The notes under the pieces were generated by a model, which searched no databases, was not told the DNA's origin, and worked only from the letters and a program-made list of their open reading frames with translations. Made by a program: the position numbers and the translations under genes. 64,000 nt of DNA, taken from contig JAGGNK010006659.1 in NCBI GenBank assembly GCA_017590115.1, positions 372,001 through 436,000 of the forward strand, in the 5' to 3' direction. Positions 24,592-36,400 of the stretch are shown piece by piece. Every line of letters begins with the position of its first letter. The stretch's first letter is position 1. The DNA comes from Montifringilla adamsi (Eukaryota > Chordata > Aves > Passeriformes > Passeridae).

Positions 24592-25165
24592 TTTCATGGT
24601 TTAAAAGCAGCCAGCAAGCTGATGAGCCCTATGAGTTTCTTGCTCACTCCCCCACAGTGGGTTGGGAGAGAACTGGGGAAGAATAAGAGTGAGAGTACTC
24701 TTGGGCTGAGATAAATACATTTTATTGGTAAAGCAAAAGCCACACACACAGGCGAAGTAAAACCAGGAATTCTTTCACCACTTCCCATGGGCAAACAGAT
24801 GTTCAACCATACCCTGCAAAGTAGGACTACAATGAATCATGGTTAATGGGGAAGACAAATGCCATAGCTCTGAGAATTCCCATCTTCCTTCTTTTTTCCT
24901 CAGTTTTACACACTGAGCATGTTACCTTTATGGAATATCCCTCTGGTTTTGACCAGCTGTTCTTCCTGTGTCTCCTCAGAGCTTCTTGTGTACTTCCTGC
25001 TGACTCAGTGGTAGAGCAGTAAGAATTGCAGGGAAGTGCTTGGCCACATGTAATCCCTGCTCAGCAATAACAGAAACATCTCTACATTATCAGCACCATT
25101 CAGCAAAAATCCAAAACATAGCTACAGTGAAGAACATTAACTCCGCTTAAGCCAAAACCAGCGCT
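24592..25165 (-). mobile_element. Solo LTR of a common avian ERV family
   Basis: Flanked by a perfect 5-bp target duplication GTGAT (24587-24591 and 25166-25170), the length typical of ERVL-type integration. On the minus strand it reads from ...CTGGTTTTGGCTTAAGC-type text at the right end, through GATAATGTAGAGATGTTTCTG, to an AATAAAATG poly(A) signal (24726-24721). It ends near a GGAGTGAGCAAGAAACTC segment and CCATGAAA. This order matches an LTR very common in birds, whose family ends are TGTCCTGG...CCACGACA. Here both ends have decayed and the TATA element reads GTGTGTAAAA, so the promoter is probably inactive. At 574 bp without internal sequence it is a solo LTR. Confidence 0.88.
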
Positions 25166-25170
25166 GTGAT

Positions 25171-28100
25171 GATAGTAGTAGGAGCATACACCTTACTGTC
25201 GCAGCCTTCAATAGAAAGAGTCATTCAGCAGTAAAGAAAGGGTCTTCAAACATTGATGTGATAAATTCTGTCACCAGGATTGGCGATAATTATATTCTAC
25301 TTCTGAACACTATTTTTGCATGCAATCCTTCCAAACAGATTTCTTTTCTCTTTGACTGTTTTAGAATACTATTGTGATTATTACTGTTGTGTTTTTATCT
25401 CTTAATAAACAACACAAGAACTTTATTTTAACCTCATGATTTGAGAGGAAAGAGAAAAAAAAAATTTTGAACAATGTGACCGTAAGCTAAACAATTTCTT
25501 TCTACCCCAGTCTCCTCTGGCATCACTGTAAAAACTAATGTTATCTTTGTTTTAAAACATAACTTGATTTTAGAAAATGTCTTGAAATGGCATTAATATA
25601 TTATCTATTGTGTACTATTAAACTCAGTTTTGATCTCTAGGGTCTGTTCTATTAAACATGACATGTTAAAACCAGCATCATAGCTTCACACCATACTAAA
25701 TAACATCTTCCTTTTATCTGTGTATGTAATTGTGTCTCTTCTCAGCTGAAGATACTGAAATGCTGACACAGTTAATAAAAAGTGTCAGCAATCCTTTTTT
25801 AAATGTGGAAGGAAAAATACAGGAGATAGAAGAAAGGGACATTGCAGGTGAAGTTTTCAGTGGCATAGAAAACCTCCAGAAAGTATAATTGAAAGGATTC
25901 ATCCACAAAGGGGAAAAAAAAAAAAATTATTAAGGTTAGAGAAATAAAACAAATGGCAGAACAATAATATTGGAAGAGAAGGATAAAAAATTTGATGCAA
26001 ATGATTCAAGATCTGCTGACAAATTCAGGCTAGTAGTCAGTCTCAAAATAAAATCTGTGTCAGATAAAGGTCTGAACAGAAGATGAGAGTCCTCCCTTTT
26101 CTTTGATTATCCTTTTAAAGTTTGAAAAGGATAGCCTCTGGAAGGTTAATCCTCTCAGAAAGAGATGAGAGAACAAACTGAAGATGGACTGAGAGGAACA
26201 GAGCAAGTCTGGGACAAAGTAACAGCAAGGCCATGCATGTATTTTAGGACTGCACATTGTAACATACTTTCATAGGACTCTGGACATTGTAGGATTTTGG
26301 ACATTGCTATCCTTGCATTGTCTGCTGACAAACCAGATAAGTCTAGGTAAGGAGTTCTGGGCACCGTGAGACAGAACAGTGCAGACTAGAAGTTGCAGAG
26401 GTAGGGGAGGAGTGAGGATTTGTGCTCCTTCTCCTGCTCTTTCTCTCTAATGAAATATTTCCCGGATAGAGGTAAGAAACAGCTTTTAAGACTGTGTGGT
26501 GTCTTTGGTTGCTGCAAACTACTTCATAAACTTCAGATTCATCTGAAAACTTAAGAGTCCTTCTCTCCTATTATAGTATTTCCTTCACACACTACAACAA
26601 AGCTTTCAGTGCCAAAGTAAAGTCATAAAAATCATCCAAATTCTCCAGAGGTTCAAAATAGCTGTTTTCCACTCTATCATAGATACATCTCTTCAAATTC
26701 ACTGTTATACCAATATGAGCAATGTCCTTAATGATCACTTCTGAAACCATACCACTGATTATCATAGCAAAAAAAAAAAAAAAAAAAATTCTGTTATACA
26801 TATTTTATTTTAAAAGAAATTAGGTTTTCAATCCTCTTTCTTTCCATATTCTTCTTAGTCACATAAGATGTCTCAATGCAGATAATATTTGGCAATAATA
26901 CATTGATGCACACTGAATATGCACTTTTCAATATCTATACCTAACATTGTCATTAGCAATTATTTTTTTTCTCACATTTAAGTTAGATTGTCTAAGAGAC
27001 ATTCAACATAGCTTTAAGCATTCTTCACATATAAATTCATTTCTTGTTATTTAAATCTCAACTTTAAGATGCTTTAGTAAATAGATTTCCTTAAGCGATT
27101 TTTTGTTCACAAAAATCAAGCTCCTAAAATTTGTTTGGTTTTGTTTCTAATCAATAAATTATATAGCTTCATTAACATTTTAAAAAGCTAAACTACAAAA
27201 CCTAAACCAACCACATTAAAAAACCAAACTAACTAACAAAAAAACTCCCTAAATCTAGATACAAAAAGTCTCTGGTTGTCAAAACATGGTGGAGAATTAA
27301 AGTGTCATCTTACATTTGCAGTTATAAGGGGAAAGAAAAATTTGCATATTGTGTAACTGGATTTGGATTCTAAAAACCTTGATTAGGCAAATGACCTAGT
27401 AATCTGTCTTACAGAAAGAAAATATTCTGTCTGCTTACTTGGGCATTTGCTTTGGTGGGTGGAGGTAGATGAGAGTGGGTGTCAGAATTGACAGCCATTT
27501 TTAACCTGTACTGGGGTGTATTCATGAAAAGCAGAAACAGGACATTCTTTTTAAAAGCAGGTTGTGTGTATAACTTCCATAATACTTTTGAATAAATTCC
27601 CACAGATAAAGAGAAGATTATGCATGGCACTGAAAAGACAGGCAATTTTGCTAAACTACCTAATAAAATACAAAAATGACAAAGCAAACAAAGAAAAAAA
27701 ATCCTTAAATAAAATGGATTTTTAGTGATAAAACAAACAGAGTTTTTTGAAAAACAGTGCTACAATTTTTCCTAAGACAAGTATCTTAATTGGCATATTT
27801 TGGAAAGAGCACTACTTCAGATTCCAGAAGTTAACAACTAGCAGAATAATGAAAGCTGCAATTAAAATAGATTGGCAGAATGGGGATGGAGAACAAAATA
27901 TGATGCTTAGTCTGTTTTTATTCACAAATGAGCATAAATATAGTCTTTGGAGTTAAAATAATTGATATGCGTATTGCAATAAACCTAAATTAAGAAGAGG
28001 TAAAATAAAAAGAGGTGATTTAGGGCTACACCACTCAATTTGTCACTACACTAAGCAACATGTATGTTCTCACAAGACTGTCTTCTAGGAACAGGCATAT

Positions 28101-30399
28101 AAGGCTTATAAATAATTTGGGATACAGAAATACAATGAGTGATGTTTAACTGTGTACAATGAAGACAGATGCCAAAACTAAGACTTTGCAGATACTCAAA
28201 TGTTGTATGCAAGTACCTGACTAGATTTCTTCTATTGTCTCAAATTTCTTTGCAATCAATCAAAAAATTTCAAAAACACGAGTATAAGTATTGAAGTCAG
28301 ATCACTATAGCGACCTTAAATGCTGTGTTTCCTTACAAACACAAGCTGTAAGTGATACCTTATATAAAAGTTATTGCCTACATAAAATATTATGGGACAC
28401 TAATAGACAAAGGTAAAAAAGGGTAGTAAGTTTGAAATAGAACCCATAGAAAGGGATGAAAAATTAAATGTATAAGTGATCAATCTGCCTAAGAATATTA
28501 CAATTTAGCTGATTTTCTTTATATTTATGGATGCCAGTAATACACAGAAAGAAAAGTAGATGAACAAATTACATGTAGTTTGTTAACTTATTTCACCTCA
28601 GCCTTTTTGCAAGATGTCTACAGTCATTACAATATTCAAATCCACTAATTTTTTTGAGTAATCTGAGAATGTACCTATAAAGATATTTCTGCTTGGGGTC
28701 AAGAGGTGCTGCTGGGTGAATAATGATTTGGAAAATGGATCATAGTTACAAATATATTATAAGAACTCAGGGCTTTGTAGCTTTGATCTTCAGAATACTC
28801 TCTGGTTTTATGTAAAAACCCCACATGATAATCTGACAGACACTGGGAAATAAAGGATAAGTATGTCAGCATTATAGTATTTGAAAAAAAAAAATTCTTG
28901 TTTTTTCTTACGAGCTCTTTTATCACTATTCTGAAAACCTTGTCTTGGTCTCATCAGACATCCTTCTTGTTTATATTATCAAAATTATATATTCAATATA
29001 TATGATAGAGAAAAATAGTGCATATATGTATAGAGAGACAAAGAGAAAAAAAAAAAAAGAGAGAGTATCTCACAAATCCCCATTTTTTATTACTACATTC
29101 TCAATCAAATTCAATGAGTGGGTTTTTTTTTTTGTTTGTTTCAATGGTTTGGTGTCTTGTTTCATTTGCTTTGGTTAATTTATTCACCATGCATTGAATA
29201 TTATGTAGAAGAAGAGGGAGGTAGCTTTAAAGGACTATTCAAAAATAGAGACTTTGCTTTGTGCAAATTCTCAAATGTTTGTCCTAAAAGACAAGCATAA
29301 CAGGTTTTTGCTGTTCTTTGGATTTTACCTTTTTCCCAAAGCTTTTTGTGTGTTTACAGGTTATTCGCTTGATTCTTGTGATGTATGTCCGGATTGGGTT
29401 GTTTAGCTGGTTGGTGTGTTTTGTTTTCAGTCTTAGACCAGTGTTGTTAAATTGAAGGAATGAAATCAATTTACAGATATACGAAATTTGAAATAGAGAA
29501 TTCTAGATAACTGACTTTTATAGAAACTCCTTTCAAGAGGAAGAAACAAGAAAACAGGTAAAATGAAGAGGAAAGCATACTCCTTGGAATTGCCTTAGGC
29601 AGTGCCTCAATCGACACTGGTTTTGCAGACCTTTTGCCATTCTTCAGAGGGTCCGTACTGCACAGTGGTCCCCTGAATCTTCAGGTAATTTTCCCAGTGG
29701 TACACTTTCCCTCCCTGTCCCTCACAAACACTAAAAAAACCCAAAAAACAAACAAACAAAAAACAAACAAATGAAAACAAACAAACAAACAAACAAAAAA
29801 GGTAAATCTGATTTATTTCTGTTCAGGCAACGACAGGAGACAATCTCCAATTCAAAACTTTTACATTTACATGGTAAGAGATGACATAATACTCTCAAAG
29901 CATATGAAAGTGTAGTGTAGGTCAGTCACTATTTCAAAGCACTAATCCCTTCTGTGAGCCAAATAGCCATGAGCCTGCTGGACACAAAGTGTTCAGGGAT
30001 CCTCTCCTCCTCCATGTAGAAGCCACCTCAAGGCTAGAAAAAGTGTCCTATGCCACATAAAATGGGTGGGCCACCCAGTGCCATGGGGATTGCTGTGTGG
30101 GTAACCATACCCTCAAATCAGGAGAACTGAAAATCATACCTCTTCCCCATTTCAAGCTGCAAGGAGGATTTATGCATAACCACAGCAAGTTCTTCACATG
30201 CTGGAACATCTAATTGTGAAATGTTGAATATGTTCAGAAGAGAACACATGGATAAGCCCAAACACATGAACACAAAGGATGATCTGGTCCATAGGAACAC
30301 TTGCAGAAGTCGGATTTAATATGACATCCTAGGTACTGATATTTCGGAACACTTGAAGCACCTTTTTGTTTGTAATTTCTCATGTTTTTTTCATTCTAA
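25171..30399. other. AT-rich intergenic sequence without a supported gene
   Basis: The stretch holds homopolymer A runs (about 25914-25926, 26769-26788 and 29048-29060) and an A-rich/(CAAA)n patch at about 29735-29801. A 100-base exon-like reading on the minus strand at 29631-29730 is noted separately as a finding. I recognise no LTR or CR1 and no gene that I would stand behind. Confidence 0.5.
29735..29801. repeat. (CAAA)n-type A-rich simple repeat
   Basis: Units of AAAC/CAAA dominate, with a perfect run of CAAA units at about 29776-29797. Confidence 0.9.
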
Positions 30400-30561
30400 A
30401 AGATGGTGGAATGACTGAGTTCTGATAGGTACCTCTGGAGACCACCTAGGCCAGCTCCCTGCTCACACCACGGCTGGTCAGATAAGTTTCCCCCAAATTC
30501 TGTCGTGTCCAGTTTGAGTATTTCCAGAGATGGAGATGCCACACTATCCCTGGGAAAACTA
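30400..30561 (-). mobile_element. CR1 LINE 3' fragment
   Basis: Antisense CR1 3' text is visible: ACCTCTGGAGACCACCTAGG, CTGCTCACACCACGG-type text, GTGTCCAGTTTGAGTATTTC and CAGAGATGGAGATGCCACAC. It stops where a second CR1 tail begins. The fragment is short and diverged. Confidence 0.7.
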
Positions 30562-30569
30562 TGGTAAAC

Positions 30570-30955
30570 ACAGAATCATAGAATAGACATTAAGGTTGGA
30601 AACAGTCTCCAAGACCATCAAGTCCAACCTTTGACCAAACACAACAACATCAATTAAACTATAGATCTAGGTGCAACATACAGTGATTCCTTGAACACTG
30701 GCAGGGGTGATGACTCCACCAACTCCTTAAGCAGTACAGCACCTGAAAATTCTTCCTATGAAGAAATTCTTCCTGATGTCCAACCTGAACCTGACCTGGC
30801 TTGAGGCCATTTCCTCTATTCCTGTTACCAGTTGTATGGGGGAAGAGGCCAACCCCCACTTTGCTGCAATCACCTTTTAGATGGCTGTTGGGAGTGCTAA
30901 GGTCACCCCCTGAGCCTTCTCCAGGCCAAACACCCCCAATTCCCACAGCTTCTCT
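30570..30955 (-). mobile_element. CR1 LINE 3' fragment
   Basis: It opens with CACAGAATCATAGAATAG, the antisense CR1 tail. It continues with TTAAGGTTGGAAACAGTCTC, GATGACTCCACCAACTCC, AGAAATTCTTCCTGATGTCC, GTATGGGGGAAGAGGCC and CCTTCTCCAGGCCAAACA. It is 5'-truncated in the last part of the reverse-transcriptase frame. A 14-bp doublet (GCTTTGTTTTGAAA) follows at about 30961-30988. Confidence 0.88.
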
Positions 30956-33900
30956 TCAAAGCTTTGTTTTGAAAGCTTTGTTTTGAAAATAAATTACAGA
31001 GTTTGGACACTTATTTGTCTAAAAAGGAAAAAAATATCATTAAAAACAGGAAGGTTTTTCCCTTGAAACACTTAAATGCAATATGACTATAAACATAAGC
31101 TGACTGCAGTGAAAACGTTGCAACCGTATTGTCCAGCTAGATGGACCCTTGATCTTGACTCATTATTATAGATGCTTCAAAAAATCTGGTTAAAGTGGAG
31201 ATGTTCTATTTTTCATAAAGGTAGGCCAGATTTCAAAGGCAGAAGTGCACCTAAAAATGAAAATAAACACCCGTTTGTCTTTTTAAAAGTACTTAGGTCA
31301 AAACACTTAGTAGTATAAAAAAATACTACATGTAATCCTTAATATTGTGAGAAGTCAGAGTAATCTCAGTCAGCCACAAGACAAGAGTCCATTAAGGGTA
31401 TGTTTTGTGATGATATTGATGGACTGAGAGCATTTCCCTGCTTCCAGTATCCTAATACATCACAGCTATCACTGGATATTAAACAGCTGGACGATAAGTC
31501 ATGGCTTCTGCAGGAAGGAGATCCATGTCTCCAAGCCCAGGACTCCCTGAGAGTGTATCACATGTTATATAAGTCCTGCAAGTAAATGAAGAAAAGTTTT
31601 TAGAGAATGATTCTGTTACAAATATCAAAGTACAGGGAAGAAAGTTAACTTAAAAGAGAAATTTAATTTTTCTGATCTAGTTTTTTATGAGTCCTTTTGT
31701 AATACTGTTCAAGCACTACTACCATTTGAGCAACCTTGCAGACCATGATTTTACATCTAAGTTGACCAAAGCAGTTAGACCAGCATGAGATTAGTAAATG
31801 GTCCTCACAATAGGTATGATCCTCTTTATTTTGCTTTGTTTACTTTGAATTTGATGTTAAACTTCCTCCCTGAAGCTGAAATAAATCCAGTTAGTATTTC
31901 AAGCAGATGTTGAGACTCACATACGTAAAACTTAGACTGAAAAAATATTTTTCCCACCTTCAGGGTTGCAAGATCATAGTGCTGCTATTTGTTGTTTCCT
32001 CTGCAAAGAGCAGCCTAGCAGCAATTATTTTATGGTTCTGCAAGTCACTTTCTGAACAGAAGATGAAAGCAGAGAAGTCCTGTTCATATAATACTGTAAA
32101 AAATTACTTAACATCTTAGAGTTCTGCAAATGGACAATATTTTTTCCTCTGAGATGTACCACTTTACTATCTATGCCTTTATACTAAGAATTTCCCATTT
32201 TTTTTATTAAATCGAAAGCACTAAAACAAATTCTAAAAGAAAATCAGCAGCATGGTGAGCAGAACTTTTTGCCTTGTTTCAGCTGGATGTTTATTGCAAG
32301 GTTGTATGAGGTAGCTCCTTAATGTTGCAGTCATATTTTTTTATTTAAATTATACACATAAAGTTGAATAAAATACCTATTAGGACTTCTAGACAGGTTA
32401 TAAAACTTTCCACACACCCTCCAGATGCATAATTATGTATGCACACAGACATACTTATCCTATGTACCTGACCTATTGCCCCCATATTTAGGACTGATTG
32501 AAAGGACACAAGGCTTTATTTTGTGGGGTTTGGGTGCTTTCTTTTTTGTTTGTTTTCTTGTTTTCATTTATTGTTTTTTTTTTTTTTAATTCACACCTTT
32601 CAAATTTTTCTTGTTGTCACAAAATTTGTTTCTGAGGAAGTAGGAACCACTTATAATTAAGACTACATTCAGTGATTAAAATAAACACAAAATCCCCACA
32701 AAAACCCCAACTCACAAATCTGTATTTGTTTACCTTTCAGTTGAGCTGACTCAGGGAGAAAAGTGAAAACTGAGATTGTCTGGTTCTTCTTAATTGAACT
32801 CTTCCTCCACTTGTTTAGCTGTTCTGGGGGATTTTCTCCCCTCTCATGTGCTTCCTTGCTTTGCCTTTGGTGTCTTCTAGTAACTACTAGTGTTTCTATT
32901 AATAATTACAAAGTACTTGGCCTTGTCAGATTGGCCTTGCCTTGTCTTGTTATTCGGTTTCTCAGTTAATTCAGAAAAATTTTTTTTACAAAATAAGATA
33001 ACAGTTCTAAAAACACATTAATAAGTTTTGTGAGTGTTTATAAAGACAGGTTTACTTTTCACCAAGAAGTAATGGGGGAAATCAAACAATTTCCTCTAAA
33101 ATTTAAACAAGTAGCAACTTAAACAAATTTATTTTGATGTACTCCAACTATGTCAAAAATTGTACAATTAACTAGCTAATTTTTAAAAAAATTTAAAAGT
33201 AATGTTTTTAAAAAAATGCAAAATTAAGAATTATATTTTGATATAATGTCTACTTGAGATTAATATTAAGACCTTTTTGGTAAAAATCTTGAATCAATAA
33301 TTAGTTGAAAGTAAAAATAAAAGATGGGATTCTAATCACATGCCATGGCAATTAGAAAACAAATATTCTCTGTCAGGAAAACAGAATATATCCCATACTG
33401 CAGTTGTGCAATTGAACTGGGAGAGTGCCTGAAAGTAAGACTTATATTTTGTGCCTAGTTTAATACACACTGGAAGCATCTTTTATTACTTGGGCACCTC
33501 TCCTGTGACACAGTGCCTGACTAAAGAAAATTGTTTAGGATTTTCTGGCTTATCAGAGCTGAGTTATTCCTCTGTACAGCAAAGGAGAGATTAGAAAACT
33601 TTTGACGGAGCCAAGGAGTCTGTGCTGCAACTCTATTCTGAACTGAGACTATAGCCTGAGGTTGCTAGGGCAGCCTCTCAGGGACATGACCACCAGGACA
33701 AAGGTAGCACAATGCTGGAGTACTTTTTGTCGCTGTAACTTACCTTTCATATTGCTTGTTTGTCCAGCTCTCTTTAGGACAGCTTTGCCACTGGGGTAGG
33801 AGCTTATAAGAAATGGCCACATCTTTTTCCTCTATACTCACTGTCTGTGCTTTCTTATTGGGGGATTTGCTTGAACAATAACACAGGGAACAGCATAAAC

Positions 33901-36362
33901 AGAATGCAAAGTTGCAAAAAAAAAAAAAAAGTTTCTGAGCAAATAATAGTACTCCAGAGCATGACAGAAGTAGTAATGAATTTATTTAAAGGACTAGAAA
34001 GTATTACCTTGAATTTGTCAGTCCTTTGCCTTCTCACACTTAAGGGCTTTCTCTGCTAAGAGGGAACCCAGTGTTTCGTGAGGAAAGAAACAGCATTCCC
34101 TGATGTTGATTTATTCAAGTAACCTGGGGATTTCTCTAACCTATGCCAGGCTGACTTTGGTCAGTAAGGAAGCACCTGTCATGTGTAGATAGCTGGAGCA
34201 AAATACACACGTTTTCCTTTTGGTTAAGGGGGAACTACAAATTGAGTTGAATATCATCCAGTTACTTCTGTTCTCTGTGGTTTTGATCACACTAGAAATG
34301 CAAGGTCTTCTTTCTTCCTCTTTTAAAAAATATATGCACACACACATATAAATATATACCATAATTATATTTAAAAAACCCATATAGTTCAGTAGACTGA
34401 TTGTTCTTTATTTCTTGAACACTTAGTAACACTAACCAATACCGAAACTTGAGCCATAGTGACTTCAAATTAGCACCAAATTACAATTTCAAATAGAGGC
34501 AGTCACTTCAGGCGTCTGACAGAAAATTCAAGAAAGATGAATTATATTTGCAAGAAGCATTACGTGCAGAACAGCAATTATTAAAATCCTTAGTACTTAT
34601 GCATAGCCAGTCAAATTATCTGACAGGCTGAAAAACTTCTGTCATATTCTTTTATATAAAATCTTCCAAAGCACTGAAACTCATTTCAGAATAGCTTGGC
34701 AAGTATAAATAATGGATTACAGTGGGCAAAATCTGATTTCTCAAATCAACATGATAAAGTCAGGCTTTTCTTCATCAGACGTAACAGGGAAGTTTCTAGT
34801 TTCAAAGTCTTTTTTCAAAATAGTAAAGGACAATGAGCTAATAGTGAAAATATGTCTTATTTGAAAGCTAGATTGCTCATACAGGTATTGTATTACAGGT
34901 CCAGAACTGCAGTTTGTTATATAATAATAAAAAACCTGTATTGGTCCTCCAAATTCAAATTAACAAACCCAAAACCCAAATACTTCACCCCAAAATTCTT
35001 GATTACAGTGGTGGGTAGCCTCAGCCACGAGCCCAGAAATGAGCTACAGCCTCTTATGCCTGTTCACAAGTTTGTATAATAATTTTTTAAAATTAATTTA
35101 TTTTGGGGGGAATATAAACTCTACACAGCATACTAAAGCAATGATTCAGAGTTGTAATGCATTGCCTAATAATCAGTCAAATAAAGTAGACCACTCTTTA
35201 TGCATAACTCAAAAAATGAAAGAATCTATATTAAAAATCAAGATGTTGAACTGTGACATTCTTGGGAAGACAGCTAGAATGGAAGTAAGAAACAACAAAG
35301 GAGTAAATTAGTCAGATTTCTACAAATGACAAACAAGACCAAGTGAACTCTACAAAGGAAGTTTCTGCCAGAGGAGGGACTCGTAAATTCTTTCAACAGC
35401 CACACGAATCTTGCCATGGAAAAATACCCCATTCTAGGAGAAAACAGAAACCTCTTCTGGAAGCTGTTAAATACAATCAATTGAGTAAATTTACTAAACA
35501 AATTTGTAATACCTTTATCTTAATAAATATTCAGAAATGTTAAGTGGCAAAATGGATAACTTAAAAAGCCAAAAACAAACTAAAACCCTAAAATCCTTTT
35601 TTTTGTATTCAATTTATTGGTAGAGCCCAACCTTAACATAAAAGTATTATTATAAGTGAACGAAAATACTAGTCAAAAATAGACTCAAAAGTTGTTTGCA
35701 TCTGAATTAACTTAAATATCCAACTAAAACAAATTAACAAAAACACCCTGCTGGTAAAATGGCTTTTCCTTCTAAAGCCACAGCCTGAGATTTCTATCCT
35801 TCCAATTTAATTAAAAGGACAGAAAGTTATTTTTTCACATGACTTTTGATGATAAAAGAGATTCATTAAATATTATATTACCCCATGCAGGCTCCATATC
35901 TAGGAGTGCAAGTGCCTGAGGACCTGGAAATAAAGAGATGAAGACACATAAATTTAATGCTGAAACAACAAGTTTCTGGTATGTTTTTCTGAAAGAAAAG
36001 AATTCTCTGAGGTAGATGCAGACTGCATGAAGACCTACACATTAGAAAATAATTGATTTTTTTTCCAGTAGCTAACTCACTACTTGATTTAAGTATTTTA
36101 CATCAATAGGGGCCTAGAGAGGGCAGTGCTCCTCTCCTTTTGTATAACAGGCTTTCTGAATCCCATCTGAATCACAGGGGTGGGCACACCATTGGCAGTG
36201 GTGAGAGGGATCCAGTGTCCCAAAGAGAGTGTGCTTGTTTGTGTGGAAGGGATCACCATTTGAAGATGGCTTACCTGAAAACCTGCTATGCTAGCAGCAT
36301 GAACAAATGCAGATTTTCAGATGTTCTCTGACAAAACAATTCTGCTTCAGCCTTTGTTTCTG
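30956..36362. other. AT-rich intergenic sequence without a recognised gene
   Basis: This is unique-looking sequence with T-rich (about 32520-32590) and A-run patches, and a short CA/TA patch near 34335-34360. No exon, CR1 or LTR was recognised. Confidence 0.55.
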
Positions 36363-36384
36363 AATTGTGGACAGCTCCACAATT
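36363..36384. repeat. Perfect 9-bp inverted repeat, 4-base loop
   Basis: AATTGTGGA, loop CAGC, TCCACAATT. The left arm with its following bases (GAATTGTGGACAG) occurs again at 36388-36400. Confidence 0.88.
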
Positions 36385-36400
36385 TCCGAATTGTGGACAG

